Source of the DNA: Poriferisodalis sp965237655
GTDB taxonomy: Bacteria > Actinomycetota > Acidimicrobiia > Acidimicrobiales > Poriferisodalaceae
Assembly (NCBI RefSeq): GCF_965237655.1
Contig: NZ_CBDEGB010000002.1
Span: forward strand, 682,001-746,000
Direction: 5' to 3'
Length of the DNA stretch: 64,000 bases
Shown: positions 1-8,327 of the stretch, in pieces
Position numbering within the stretch: the first letter of the stretch is position 1
Layout: each line of letters starts with the position of its first letter
Position numbers and translations under genes: made by a program
The notes under the pieces: generated by a model
Told to the model about the DNA's origin: nothing
Database searches by the model: none
Seen by the model: only the letters and a program-made list of their open reading frames with translations

Positions 1-1
1 C

Positions 2-634
2 ATCGTCTGCATTGGCAAGTCTGCGTACTTCGGACGACCCGAACTCGGTGTGGATGCGCTCAAGGCCGGCCACAGCTTGCTCAGCCGCTTGTGGGAGCTT
101 TCCGACGAGCTGCGAGCAATGGTGCCGGCCCATGAGTTGCTCGGCGAAGCCTTCCTGCTGGTCACCTCGGTTTCTTCGGGTGGCAACATCGCCGTGCCGG
201 GGCGTTTCGAGGCGTCGCTGATTCGAAAGATCAATCCGGGCGAGAGTCTCGACGCGGCCGCTGAGCAGATTCGCAGCGTTGTGACGGACGCCGCGGCAGA
301 GCATTCCGTGGAATGCAGCGTGGACTTCAGCGCTCCCCGGGATCACGTCGTCGGCGGCACACCCGACGAAGTCTCCGCCGACCATCCGGGAGTGGCCGCT
401 CTCGCCGCATCGATCACCTCGGTAACCGGCGAGCAGGCCCGTATCGAGGGCGCTCCCTACTGGTCGGAAAAGCCATTCCTGCGGGACCTGGGCATTCCTG
501 GCGTCTATTTCGCTCCCGGAGACATCTCGCACTGCCACACACCGTTCGAGCGGGTCGCCATCGACGAGCTGGTGACCGCAACCCGCACGCTCGCTCACTT
601 CATTGCCGAGTGGTGCGGTGTCGAGGACTCATAA
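2..634 (+). CDS. M20-family metallohydrolase (ArgE/DapE type), C-terminal part
   Basis: The gene is cut by the window edge: the frame is open from base 2 and ends in TAA at 632-634. The first residues, GKSAYFGRPELGVDA, match the start of the dimerization insert of M20 amidohydrolases. The end carries the HCHTPFERVAIDEL segment, which resembles the C-terminal metal-ligand region of the family (usually H-x-P-x-E). M20 enzymes hydrolyse amide bonds of N-acyl amino acids or small peptides with two metal ions. It lies 22 bases upstream of a sugar-type ABC transporter operon, so it may remove an acyl or amino-acyl group from the imported compound; that role is inferred from position only. Confidence 0.8.
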   Translation: MVCIGKSAYFGRPELGVDALKAGHSLLSRLWELSDELRAMVPAHELLGEAFLLVTSVSSGGNIAVPGRFEASLIRKINPGESLDAAAEQIRSVVTDAAAEHSVECSVDFSAPRDHVVGGTPDEVSADHPGVAALAASITSVTGEQARIEGAPYWSEKPFLRDLGIPGVYFAPGDISHCHTPFERVAIDELVTATRTLAHFIAEWCGVEDS

Positions 635-656
635 GCCGGACCCGGAGGAGGGACCC

Positions 657-1931
657 ATGAGAACCAAATCAGAAAGACACACGACCAAGTCTCGAGTGCG
701 AGCGCCGAGGCGACTCTTGCTCTTGTGCTTGCTGGCGGTGTTCGCCTTGCTCGCTGCTTCGTGCACCGGTGACACCGACAGCGATGCGGACGGCGGTGCC
801 GCTCCGGCGACTACCGCTCCCGCCGATGACGACATGGCTGACGACGACATGGCCGATGACGACATGGCCGATGACGACATGGCCGATGACGACATGGCCG
901 ACGATGACATGGCTGACGACGCACCCACCGCACCGGTCACCCAAGGCCCTGGTGGCGAGGAGGCGGTCGCGTCGAGCGAGATCACGCTCAGCGATGACGA
1001 GATTGCGCAGGTGCAGGCAGGTAGCCACACGGCCGCTCTGCTCTGGCACACCGCGGGCGCGTTCACCGATGCAGTGAGCCAAGGCGCACGCGATGCCTTC
1101 GCAGAACTCGGAATCGAGGTGATTGCCGAGACCAATGCCTCGTTCGACGCTGCTCAGCAGGCGAACGATGTCGAGACGGTCATGGCGCAGAATCCCGACA
1201 TCATCATCAGCTTGGCCATCGGACCCGACGCCGGTGCGGCAGCATTCCGTCCTGCAACCGAAGCCGGCGTGCAGTTGGTCTTCCTCTCGAACGTCCCGCA
1301 GGGGTACGTCCATGGCGAGGACTACGTCGGCATCGTGACCGATGACCTCGCGGCGATGGGCATCACCGCAGCCAACCTGCTTGGCGAGGCCCTCGGTGGC
1401 GAAGGCGAAGTGGGATTCATCTTCCACGACGCTGCGTACTACGTCACCAACCAACGGGATCAGGCATTCAAGTCGTGGATCGAGATCAACTATCCAGGCA
1501 TCGAGATCGTCGCCGAACAGGGGCTCGCTGATCCGGCCGCTGCGGAGGAGATCGCCGCGGCGCTGCTCACGCGTCACCCAGATCTCGACGGCATCTATGC
1601 ACCTTGGTCCGCCGGCCCAGCCGACGGCGTGTTGGCGGCGCTCCGCGCTGCGGGAGCATCCGATGTTGCCGTGGTGACGATGGATCTGGACACCAACGTG
1701 TCGCTCGATCTGGTCGAGGGCGGCAACATCGTCGGCATCGCTGCCGATGAGGCCTACAACCTCGGCCGCACGATGGCATTCGAGGGCGCCTACGGCCTGC
1801 TGGGCAAGGCGGCTCCGGCATTTGTCGTGGTGCCTGCAATTGGGGTGACGGCCGACAACATCGTCGACGCCTATCGTCAGTCCTTGGCCGCGGAACCCCC
1901 GAAAGAGGTTCTGGACGCCCTCGGCAACTGA
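657..1931 (+). CDS. Sugar-type ABC transporter substrate-binding lipoprotein
   Basis: 424 residues. The ATG at 657 follows a strong GGAGGAGGG ribosome site at 644-652 and is preferred to an earlier in-frame ATG at 603 that overlaps the previous gene. An arginine-rich start and hydrophobic stretch end in the lipobox LAASC (Cys36), so it is predicted to be a surface lipoprotein. Residues about 56-90 are a low-complexity acidic linker. The rest is a type 1 periplasmic-binding fold of the RbsB/Peripla_BP_4 kind (segments such as AQNPDIIISLAIGP and GIYAPWSAGPADG). It delivers a ligand to the permease and ATPase encoded downstream. The ligand cannot be read from sequence; NagB and a ROK kinase in the operon suggest an amino sugar or related compound. 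Confidence 0.88.
   Translation: MRTKSERHTTKSRVRAPRRLLLLCLLAVFALLAASCTGDTDSDADGGAAPATTAPADDDMADDDMADDDMADDDMADDDMADDDMADDAPTAPVTQGPGGEEAVASSEITLSDDEIAQVQAGSHTAALLWHTAGAFTDAVSQGARDAFAELGIEVIAETNASFDAAQQANDVETVMAQNPDIIISLAIGPDAGAAAFRPATEAGVQLVFLSNVPQGYVHGEDYVGIVTDDLAAMGITAANLLGEALGGEGEVGFIFHDAAYYVTNQRDQAFKSWIEINYPGIEIVAEQGLADPAAAEEIAAALLTRHPDLDGIYAPWSAGPADGVLAALRAAGASDVAVVTMDLDTNVSLDLVEGGNIVGIAADEAYNLGRTMAFEGAYGLLGKAAPAFVVVPAIGVTADNIVDAYRQSLAAEPPKEVLDALGN
822..911 (+). repeat. 15-bp in-frame tandem repeat (ADDDM x6)
   Basis: Six consecutive 15-base units of the form GCYGAYGAYGACATG encode Ala-Asp-Asp-Asp-Met six times, followed by ADDA, in the linker behind the lipid-anchored cysteine of the binding protein. 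Synonymous differences (GCC/GCT, GAT/GAC) show the copies are not all newly made. Length variation in such an array would change linker length without breaking the frame. Confidence 0.95.
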
Positions 1932-1971
1932 CGCAGACTCGTCCTTTCGGGGGCGAGCTGAGGAACCCATC

Positions 1972-2976
1972 GTGACGCAGGACTTCGGCGCCCCGGGCCA
2001 GTCAAACCCTCCCAGGGGTCTTGGGCGGCTCTTGTCCAATCGCCAGGACTCAGGATCTCGCGGATACGTCGTTTACGTGGCGTCGGCGCTCATCTTCGGA
2101 GTCTTCGCGGTGACCTTGCACGACGATGGGTTCCTCAGCGCGTCCAACCTGCTCAATATCGGCCGGCAGGCAACACCGATAGCCGTCATGGCAGTAGGGA
2201 TGGCATTCGCCCTCGCTGCCGCCGAGATCGATCTTTCCGTCGGCTCGATTGCGGCGCTTTCGTCGTTGGTGGCCGCAGAAGCGGTGGGCGGTTACGGATT
2301 CTTCGCTGGAGCCTTGGCGGCGGTCGCCGTCGGCGCGGCAATCGGGTTGGTCAACGGCCTGATCACTGTGAAGGTGCGCATTCCGTCATTCCTCGTCACC
2401 TTGGGGATGCTCGGGATTGTCAGCGGCATAGCGCGCAACATGAACAACCTGCAGTCGCTGCCGATACGAAACGACACGTTCTCGGCGGTGTTCGGCGCGG
2501 GCTCGCTGGGTCCCGTGTCCTCGCTGCTCATCTGGACCGTGGTCGTTGGCCTCATCGGGCATCTGGCACTTCATCAGCTTCGTTGGGGCCGCCACGTCCT
2601 GTCGGTCGGAGCCGACCGTTCCGCGTCAGAAGCGGTGGGCATCAACGTGGACCGCATCCGCATCGCGGCGCTGGTGACCAGCGCTGCAGCGGCTGCATTC
2701 GCCGGCGTGCTGCTGGCTGGCCGACTGGCCATCGGACGCCACGATCTTGGCGAGAACCTGCTGCTCACGGTGATAGCCGCCGTCGTCATCGGCGGGACCA
2801 ACCTGTTCGGCGGGCGTGCATCGGTCGCCGGGGCGATCATGGGCTCGGTCATCATGGCCATGCTCAACAACGGCTTGATCCTGATGGGGCTGCGAGTTGC
2901 CGATCAGTTGATCGCAAGGGGCGTCATCATCATCCTGGCCGTCGCGCTGAGCATGCGCGAGCAGCGGGAGCGCTGA
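1972..2976 (+). CDS. Sugar-type ABC transporter permease (RbsC-like)
   Basis: 334 residues from a GTG start, with a GAGGA site about ten bases upstream. A polar N-terminus of about 35 residues is followed by roughly nine hydrophobic membrane segments. The family signature is visible near the C-terminus (GGTNLFGGRASVAGAIMGS), the cytoplasmic loop that contacts the ATPase in the BPD_transp_2 family. It forms the membrane channel for the ligand caught by the upstream lipoprotein. It lies 40 bases after that gene and four bases before the YhfX-like gene. Only one permease is seen, so it probably works as a homodimer. Confidence 0.92.
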   Translation: MTQDFGAPGQSNPPRGLGRLLSNRQDSGSRGYVVYVASALIFGVFAVTLHDDGFLSASNLLNIGRQATPIAVMAVGMAFALAAAEIDLSVGSIAALSSLVAAEAVGGYGFFAGALAAVAVGAAIGLVNGLITVKVRIPSFLVTLGMLGIVSGIARNMNNLQSLPIRNDTFSAVFGAGSLGPVSSLLIWTVVVGLIGHLALHQLRWGRHVLSVGADRSASEAVGINVDRIRIAALVTSAAAAAFAGVLLAGRLAIGRHDLGENLLLTVIAAVVIGGTNLFGGRASVAGAIMGSVIMAMLNNGLILMGLRVADQLIARGVIIILAVALSMREQRER

Positions 2977-2980
2977 GGAG

Positions 2981-4186
2981 ATGTTCCTTCGATCCCTGCT
3001 CGACCGCAATCCCGGGTTCGTCGAAGCCGCTGTCGAATTGCACCAGGCGGGGAAGATCCCGGCGAACAGCTACGTGCTGGACCTCGACGCCATCGAGGCA
3101 AACGCAAACGTGCTGTGCACTCGGGCCCGGACACTCGACCTCACCGTGTACGCGATGACCAAGCAGATCGGCCGGGCCGCCGGCGCGATGGCGGCCATGG
3201 CGGCCGGCGGCGTGGACGGCTTCGTTGCGGTCGACATGGCGTGTGCCCGCCCCATCATTCGCAATGGCCACCGACTCGGTCACCTCGGACACCTCGTTCA
3301 GGTTCCTCGCTCCGAAGCGGGCGAGGCAGCCACGATGGCGCCCGAGTACTGGACGGTCTTCTCCGTGAACAAGGCGGCGGAGGCCGCGGCAGCAGCACGT
3401 GACAGCGGTCGAACTCAGCGCCTCCTGCTGCGGGTCTTCGACCCGGGTGACACGTTCTATGCCGGTCACGAAGGAGGCGTGCCGCTCGGCGACCTTCTCT
3501 CGGCGGTCGACGTCATCGCAGCGCTCGATGGGGCCGAGTTCGCCGGACTCACGACCTTTCCGGCCATGCTCTTCGATGAACGACGGGGCAGCGTCGCTGC
3601 CACCCGAAACGTCGAGACGCTGGCACGGGCAGCCGACCTCGTACGACGGCACCCGGCCTGTCCCGCTCACCTCGAGATGAACCTGCCGGGGACCACCTCC
3701 ACCGAAGTCCTCGGGCTGCTCGCCGAGTCCGGGGCCACCCAAGTCGAGCCCGGCCACGGACTCACCGGCACCACGCCGCTGCACGCCGTTCGGGATCTGC
3801 CTGAGCAGCCAGGGGTCTTGTACCTCAGCGAGGTGGCCCACATTCATCAAGGTGTGCCGCTCTGTTTCGGGGGCGGTCTGTATGTCGACCCGGTGTTCGG
3901 CGAGTACCAGGTCCGTGCAGTCGTGGCCCATGACGCTGCAGAGATTTCGACGTCGTCCGTGCCCGTGGACATGCCTGATCCGGCAGCGATCGACTACTAC
4001 GCCCGCTTGCACCCCGACGCTGGCTGCACCGTGACGGAAGGCGCGACGGTGGTCTTCGGCTTCAGGATCCAGGCGTTCGTGACCAGGGCGCTTGTCACTG
4101 GGCTGTCGGGAGTGTCGCAAGGCCAGCCTCGGGTGGTCGGAGTGTGGAACGGCTTCGGGGATCGGGTCGAGGTGAGCTCGACATGA
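2981..4186 (+). CDS. YhfX-like PLP-dependent enzyme (alanine racemase fold)
   Basis: 401 residues. The similarity to what I recall of Escherichia coli YhfX runs the whole length: NP at the start, the PLP-lysine region MTKQIGR, then the conserved GHLVQVP, EPGHGLTGT and LSEVAHIHQG segments. The fold is that of alanine racemase domain 1 plus a C-terminal beta domain, and the family is presumed to act on an amino acid or amino-sugar-like substrate; its reaction is not established. The ATG directly abuts GAGGAG at 2975-2980, an unusually close ribosome site. The gene ends in ATGA shared with the ATPase gene, so it is part of the transporter operon. Confidence 0.88.
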   Translation: MFLRSLLDRNPGFVEAAVELHQAGKIPANSYVLDLDAIEANANVLCTRARTLDLTVYAMTKQIGRAAGAMAAMAAGGVDGFVAVDMACARPIIRNGHRLGHLGHLVQVPRSEAGEAATMAPEYWTVFSVNKAAEAAAAARDSGRTQRLLLRVFDPGDTFYAGHEGGVPLGDLLSAVDVIAALDGAEFAGLTTFPAMLFDERRGSVAATRNVETLARAADLVRRHPACPAHLEMNLPGTTSTEVLGLLAESGATQVEPGHGLTGTTPLHAVRDLPEQPGVLYLSEVAHIHQGVPLCFGGGLYVDPVFGEYQVRAVVAHDAAEISTSSVPVDMPDPAAIDYYARLHPDAGCTVTEGATVVFGFRIQAFVTRALVTGLSGVSQGQPRVVGVWNGFGDRVEVSST

Positions 4187-4953
4187 CTGCCGTCACAGCC
4201 TTGGAAGCCACGGGCATCTGCAAGTCGTTTCGTGCTGTGCGGGCGCTCGACGATGTCACGCTGAGCTTGCGCTACGGCGAGGTGACCGCGTTGCTCGGCG
4301 ACAACGGAGCCGGCAAGTCCACTTTGGTGAAGTGCATCGCTGGGGTGTACCGGCCTGACGCCGGAAGTGTCTTCGTCAATGGACACAGGCGCGAGATCGG
4401 ATCACCGGAAGGAGCCAGATCGCTGGGCATCGAGACGGTGCATCAGACGCTGGCGGTGATCGACCCGCTCGATGTCGTGGAGAACCTGTTCCTCAACCGC
4501 GAGCACACGCGTGGGGGACGTTTGGGGTCATGGCTCGGAGTGCTCGACAAGAAGCGCATGCGCGTCGAGGCCGGGAAGATTCTGGGTCGCCTCGACATCC
4601 GACTCCCTTCGCTGCGGCGCCCGATGAGCGCGCTGTCGGGCGGCCAGCGCCAAGCAGTCGCGATCGGCAGGGCTGCCGCATGGGGACAGCAGATCGTGCT
4701 GCTCGACGAGCCCGCCGCTGCATTGGGTGTCGAGCAGGCTGCACGCGTCCTGGACCTCATTCGCGGATTGCGCAGCGCCGGCGTGGCCGTCCTGCTCATC
4801 ACCCACAACATGGACAGGGTCATGGCAGTGTGCGACCGGGCGGTCGTGCTGCGTCAGGGGCGCACAGCTGCGGAGGTCGATGTCAGCGCGGTGACCAAGG
4901 ATGACCTCGTTGCATACATCACCGGTTCCCGCCACGACGGTCCGGAGCCATGA
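4183..4953 (+). CDS. Sugar-type ABC transporter ATPase (single domain)
   Basis: 256 residues from the ATG at 4183, whose last two bases and the next A form the stop of the YhfX gene. Walker A is GDNGAGKST, the signature is LSGGQRQAVAIGRA, Walker B is VLLDEPAAALG, and the switch histidine lies in LLITHN. The usual DEPTAALG is DEPAAALG here. Sugar importers of the RbsA type have two fused ATPase halves; this one has a single half, as in FrcA-type systems, and must dimerise. A GAGGTGAG ribosome site is at 4169-4176. It powers the transporter made by its neighbours. Confidence 0.93.
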   Translation: MTAVTALEATGICKSFRAVRALDDVTLSLRYGEVTALLGDNGAGKSTLVKCIAGVYRPDAGSVFVNGHRREIGSPEGARSLGIETVHQTLAVIDPLDVVENLFLNREHTRGGRLGSWLGVLDKKRMRVEAGKILGRLDIRLPSLRRPMSALSGGQRQAVAIGRAAAWGQQIVLLDEPAAALGVEQAARVLDLIRGLRSAGVAVLLITHNMDRVMAVCDRAVVLRQGRTAAEVDVSAVTKDDLVAYITGSRHDGPEP

Positions 4954-5852
4954 GCGACGACCTGGGCGTGCGACCCGAATCGGAGGTTGAAGACGCGGGC
5001 GAATTCGGGTCGTCGCGAACCGTCGCCGGCAACAGCTCGCTGCAGATCGGCATCGACGTGGGCGGAACGAGCATCAAGGGAGCTGTCGTGGATGTCGCCG
5101 TGGGGGAGCTGTCAGGGCCCGTCCTGACCGAAGCCACGCCTCCCACGGCAACACCGCATGACGTGATGGCGGCAATCGGTCGAATCATGTCGGCGGTCGG
5201 ATGGTCGGGACCGGTCGGTGTTGCGCTGCCGGGTGTGATCGACGGTCTGTCGTTGCGACATGCGCCGAACCTTGGCGGTTCCTGGGAGGACGCCGACGCA
5301 CTGTCTTGCTTGCGTGCGGCGTCTGGGGCCAACACGGTGCTGATCAATGACGCTGATGCAGCCGGCCTCGCAGAACTGAGATACGGCGAGGCCACACTGA
5401 GGACGACCGGGCTCGCCATCGTGCTGACGTTCGGGACCGGTGTCGGCAGCGCGCTGCTGCACAACGGCAGTCTCATCCCGAACTCCGAGTTAGGCGGCCT
5501 GATCGTCGGCGGGGCTTGTTTCGAAGAGGCGGCCTCTGGGCGTGCGATATCCACCGACGGGCTCACACCAAGTCAGTGGGCGGAACGGGCACAGCCGTTC
5601 TTCGAGATGATCGAAGCGATGCTGCACCCGTCTTGTTGGGTCGTCGGCGGAGGGCTCAGCAATGACTTCGACCGGTTCGCCTCGGAACTCGACCTCTCGA
5701 AGCCGATCACGGTCGCACACCGAGGAATGCATGCCGGCATCGTCGGTGCCGCAGTCGCAGCCATGGTCGGCTTGGAAGCCGAGCGTGCGCCCGGAGCCGA
5801 CGAGGGTCTCCGCAGCGATGACGTTGGCGCTGGCATGCCGATCACGCAATGA
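4950..5852 (+). CDS. ROK-family sugar kinase
   Basis: 300 residues, starting in an ATGA overlap with the ATPase gene. The phosphate-1 motif is IGIDVGGTSIKGAVVD, the catalytic Asp is in INDADAAGLAE, and the second glycine-rich motif is LTFGTGVGSALL. The cysteine-rich zinc motif of many ROK kinases is absent, as in the polyphosphate glucokinase branch. The first 30 residues are a polar extension not needed for the fold. It probably phosphorylates the imported sugar before NagB acts. The overlap with nagB (ATGA again) shows tight coupling. Confidence 0.87.
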   Translation: MSDDLGVRPESEVEDAGEFGSSRTVAGNSSLQIGIDVGGTSIKGAVVDVAVGELSGPVLTEATPPTATPHDVMAAIGRIMSAVGWSGPVGVALPGVIDGLSLRHAPNLGGSWEDADALSCLRAASGANTVLINDADAAGLAELRYGEATLRTTGLAIVLTFGTGVGSALLHNGSLIPNSELGGLIVGGACFEEAASGRAISTDGLTPSQWAERAQPFFEMIEAMLHPSCWVVGGGLSNDFDRFASELDLSKPITVAHRGMHAGIVGAAVAAMVGLEAERAPGADEGLRSDDVGAGMPITQ

Positions 5853-6571
5853 GGATCATCGTCGCTGAGGATCGAGTGGCTGCCTCAGAATGCGCAGCGG
5901 ACATTGTCGAACGCTTCGTGCGCGACCAGCGACGGGCAAGCCTTGGGGTTGCAACCGGGCGCACGACCGAGGCGCTGTATGACGAGCTAGTTCGACGCCA
6001 CCAACATGAGGGTCTCAGTTTCGCCGGCGTCGACGTGTACCTGCTTGATGAATACGTGGGCCTCGATCCTGACGATCCGTGCCGCTTTCGCAGCGTCGTG
6101 CAGCGGGAGCTAGCGCAGCAGGTCGACCTACGCCGTGATGCAGTTCACTGCCCCGATCCTGACGCGCCCGATCTCCCACGCGAGTGCTGTCGCTACGAGC
6201 ACTTGGTTCGCAGTGCACCAATCGGCCTGCAGATCCTGGGCATCGGGTTCAACGGGCACATCGCCTTCAACGAACCAGGTTCTGCATTTGACAGCGTCAC
6301 TCGCATCGTGGCCCTCAGTGAGCAGACCCGTTCCGACAATGCGGGCTGCTTCAGCGACGGCCGACCCGTTCCTGAGCGTGCCATCACGCAGGGGATCGCC
6401 GCCATCCTTGCGGCGACTGAGCTGTTGCTGCTCGCGTGCGGCGAACGCAAAGCAGCGACTGTGGCAGCCGCAGTGGACGGCCCGCTGTGCGAGGCGGTCC
6501 CCGCCTCAGCTCTGCAGCTCCATGCAAGCGTGACGGTCGTCCTCGACCCGGACGCCGCATCGCTCCTTTAG
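5849..6571 (+). CDS. nagB: Glucosamine-6-phosphate deaminase
   Basis: 240 residues, starting in an ATGA overlap with the kinase gene. NagB converts glucosamine-6-phosphate to fructose-6-phosphate and ammonia. Visible motifs are the substrate loop around ATGRTT, YLLDEYVGL with the catalytic Asp, GIGFNGHIAFNEPGS with the active-site histidine, and AITQGIAAIL near the end. It is slightly shorter than the 260-odd residues usual for the family. It closes the operon, so the pathway probably ends in an amino-sugar phosphate entering glycolysis. Confidence 0.9.
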   Translation: MRIIVAEDRVAASECAADIVERFVRDQRRASLGVATGRTTEALYDELVRRHQHEGLSFAGVDVYLLDEYVGLDPDDPCRFRSVVQRELAQQVDLRRDAVHCPDPDAPDLPRECCRYEHLVRSAPIGLQILGIGFNGHIAFNEPGSAFDSVTRIVALSEQTRSDNAGCFSDGRPVPERAITQGIAAILAATELLLLACGERKAATVAAAVDGPLCEAVPASALQLHASVTVVLDPDAASLL

Positions 6572-6786
6572 CGGTTGCTCGCCGATCCGATCCTCAACAG
6601 CGGGGAACCGAATGGGTCCGAACTGCGTCTGATTTCACAAAGAACGCCTGCTCGGGTTGAAGTTCATTGGCTGATTCATCGAATTGTTCGAACAAACTGC
6701 CGAAGATGCTCCGGCAGAGCCGAGAGAACCAACGCGACGCAGGCGCAAATCGCAGCTATCACGGTGGGCCACAGGGAGGGCAGACC

Positions 6787-6933
6787 ATGGCGACGGCCGC
6801 GCTCATCGACGTCCTGGCGCACATGGCTGTCGGCGATGCCGTCGGGATCGTGTCGGTTCACCCCGAGTTGACTGTCCCGCAGGCAGCCGACCTCTTGGTC
6901 GCCGAAGCCCGCCGCCTCCGCTTCGACTGCTGA
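6787..6933 (+). pseudogene. Remnant of an excisionase-type (helix-turn-helix) antitoxin
   Basis: A 48-codon frame reads ALIDVLAHMAVGDAVGIVSV then HPELTVPQAADLL before ending. That is the N-terminal half of a familiar antitoxin/excisionase family in which TTQEAADLLNVSRP and a DNA-binding wing would follow. Here the homology breaks after ADLL and a stop follows ten residues later, so the wing is lost. The rest of the 427-base gap 6572-6998 holds no convincing gene; a 12-base palindrome (TTGTTCGAACAA) lies at 6684-6695. A decayed antitoxin next to an intact Doc module fits an active TA turnover site. Confidence 0.5.
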
Positions 6934-6972
6934 GAACCCTCGGCTTCGGCTGATTGGGCATCGGGAAGAGCG

Positions 6973-6991
6973 TGGTATCGAAGTGATACCA
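6973..6991 (+). promoter_or_regulatory. Inverted repeat operator for the doc module
   Basis: TGGTATC, five bases, GATACCA: a perfect 7-bp inverted repeat ending seven bases before the antitoxin ATG. A TACCAT -10-like hexamer inside its right arm would put transcription start close to the ATG, so a leaderless message is possible. Likely bound by the antitoxin or toxin-antitoxin complex. Confidence 0.6.
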
Positions 6992-6998
6992 TACGTCC

Positions 6999-7202
6999 AT
7001 GGCGATGACGCTCAGGCTCACCGACGACGAGCAAGAAGCCCTGCGGAGACGAGCGGCACTCGACGGCATTTCTATGCAGGAAGCGGCTCGGCGGGCGGTG
7101 CGGGAGTACGTCACCAAGGCCGAGCATCGGGACCGGGTCGCTTCGGCGGCCGACCTCATCATGGAGCGTCATGGCGACGCGCTCCGGCGCCTCGGCGAGT
7201 GA
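6999..7202 (+). CDS. Ribbon-helix-helix antitoxin (partner of Doc)
   Basis: 67 residues. The start MTLRLTDDEQEALRRRAAL is a typical beta strand plus helix of CopG/Arc-type antitoxins, followed by SMQEAARRAVREYV as the second helix. The C-terminal tail (about residues 45-67) would be the toxin-neutralising part. It overlaps the Doc gene by GTGA, the usual antitoxin-first arrangement, and has a perfect inverted repeat directly upstream. The family is clear; the partner assignment rests on position. Confidence 0.85.
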   Translation: MAMTLRLTDDEQEALRRRAALDGISMQEAARRAVREYVTKAEHRDRVASAADLIMERHGDALRRLGE

Positions 7203-7588
7203 ACGCAAGCTTTGAGTACCTCGACACCGAGGATCTTGTCGAGTTGGCGCGCCGCCTGCTCGGCGACCCGCCACCGATTCGCGACATCGGCCTCCTTGGG
7301 GCGGCAGCGGCGCGACCACAGGCCTCCGCGTTCGGCGAAGATGCCTACCCCGACGTCTGGTCCAAGGCCGCGGCGTTGCTGCACTCGGTGGTCAACAACC
7401 ATCCGCTCGTCGACGGCAACAAGCGTCTCGGCTGGCTCGCGGCGGCCGTGTTCTTGGAACTCAATGACGCGAGCGTGAGCGCCGCCACCAACGACGACGT
7501 CTACGACCTCGTCATGAACGTTGCATCGAGCGACATGGGCGTGGAGGAGATCGCGATGGCTCTACGTGCCATGGATGAGCGTGTGTAG
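7199..7588 (+). CDS. doc: Doc-type toxin (Fic fold kinase)
   Basis: 129 residues from the GTG at 7199, which overlaps the antitoxin stop; the longer upstream frame is discarded because it covers the antitoxin out of frame. The Fic-fold catalytic loop is HPLVDGNKRLGWLAA, matching the Doc pattern H-x-F-x-D/N-x-N-K-R with Leu in place of Phe. Length and the LVDGNKR form fit Doc, which phosphorylates EF-Tu, rather than AMPylating Fic proteins, which have GNGR. The end of the gene runs into the oppositely oriented HigA-like gene by 27 bases. Confidence 0.88.
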   Translation: MNASFEYLDTEDLVELARRLLGDPPPIRDIGLLGAAAARPQASAFGEDAYPDVWSKAAALLHSVVNNHPLVDGNKRLGWLAAAVFLELNDASVSAATNDDVYDLVMNVASSDMGVEEIAMALRAMDERV

Positions 7589-7825
7589 CCGGTAGGCCGC
7601 TTCGAGGTTGAGCCACAGTTGGGTCGATGTGCCGAGAGCTGCGGAGAGCACTTGGGCCAGATCCGGCGTGATCTCAATTTGGGCCTCAAGGATCTCCGAC
7701 ACGACATGAGATGGTCGACCCATCATCTCGGCCAGTTGTGCGACCGTCCAGCCACGCTCAGTGAGTTCGTCACGCAGATGCTCACCCGGCGGAAACGCCT
7801 CTGCAGGAACAAGTTTCGAAGGCAT
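7562..7825 (-). CDS. HigA-like XRE antitoxin, no visible partner
   Basis: 87 residues from an inner ATG at 7825 (MPSKLVPAEAF). PGEHLRDELTERGWTVAQLAEMMG opens a five-helix XRE DNA-binding domain, and ITPDLAQVLSAALGTSTQLWLNL is the classic HigA ending. HigB normally lies directly upstream, but 7826-8013 on this strand has no toxin-like frame in any of the three readings I checked. It therefore looks like an orphan antitoxin. It is convergent with doc, overlapping its 3' end by 27 bases. Confidence 0.8.
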   Translation of the reverse strand: MPSKLVPAEAFPPGEHLRDELTERGWTVAQLAEMMGRPSHVVSEILEAQIEITPDLAQVLSAALGTSTQLWLNLEAAYRLHTLIHGT

Positions 7826-8013
7826 GGTGACGCCCCCCAACTACTGACAGCCAATCGACTTGAGATGAATCACGGTCGGTCCAGAATCACGAATCCCGGC
7901 AGGCCGAAGTGAAGCGTCGCCGATCGGGACATGCCGGGTGGCGCTTCCGCCGACCAGTGCGAGATCGTACGATGACCGCTGGTGCGGTTTGGTGATCTTG
8001 ATACGGGGACTCC

Positions 8014-8145
8014 ATGACTGACTACCTGGCCCCCGAGCAGATGGCCCGTCGCGATATCGACGAGCAGCTGGAAGCTTGCGGCTGGGTGGTGCAGGACTAC
8101 AAGAGTGCAGCGGTGGCCGCGGCTCAGGGTGTCGCCACCAATGAC
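8014..8145 (+). pseudogene. Stub of a type I restriction enzyme R subunit (hsdR)
   Basis: TDYLAPEQMARRDIDEQLEA followed by CGWVVQDYKS is the opening of many HsdR subunits. Similarity stops near position 8145 and a short unrelated tail ends at 8277. About 3 kb of helicase and nuclease coding sequence is missing. With the damaged hsdM 3.3 kb downstream, this shows that a type I restriction-modification locus was here and has been broken up by the genes now in between. The remaining stretch to 8327 holds nothing recognisable. Confidence 0.65.
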
Positions 8146-8327
8146 TCGGTGTCACGCCACTGCAGCAGAATTCCGCCCTCCGTCTCGACGGGAACACCGT
8201 CTCGCAATGCGGGTGCGGCGGTTGGCAAGCATCGCAAGTCTGCAAAGCGCGCCATCTGCAGCTCGCAGGCCGCGTAGCTGCGGCCGAGACGAGCGACACG
8301 GCAAGGGCTCCGTCGGTCGCTGGGGCG

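Noticed and set aside
669..2039. 456-codon minus-strand frame opposite the binding-protein gene
   Set aside because: It mirrors the plus-strand tandem repeat as HVVIG runs and has no domain features.
2930..4120. 396-codon frame on the minus strand across the YhfX gene
   Set aside because: It is the antisense of a well-supported gene; its product has no family features and high GC makes such shadows common.
6684..6695. TTGTTCGAACAA as an SOS box
   Set aside because: The half-sites are in the reverse order and spacing for GAAC-N4-GTTC, and no damage gene follows.
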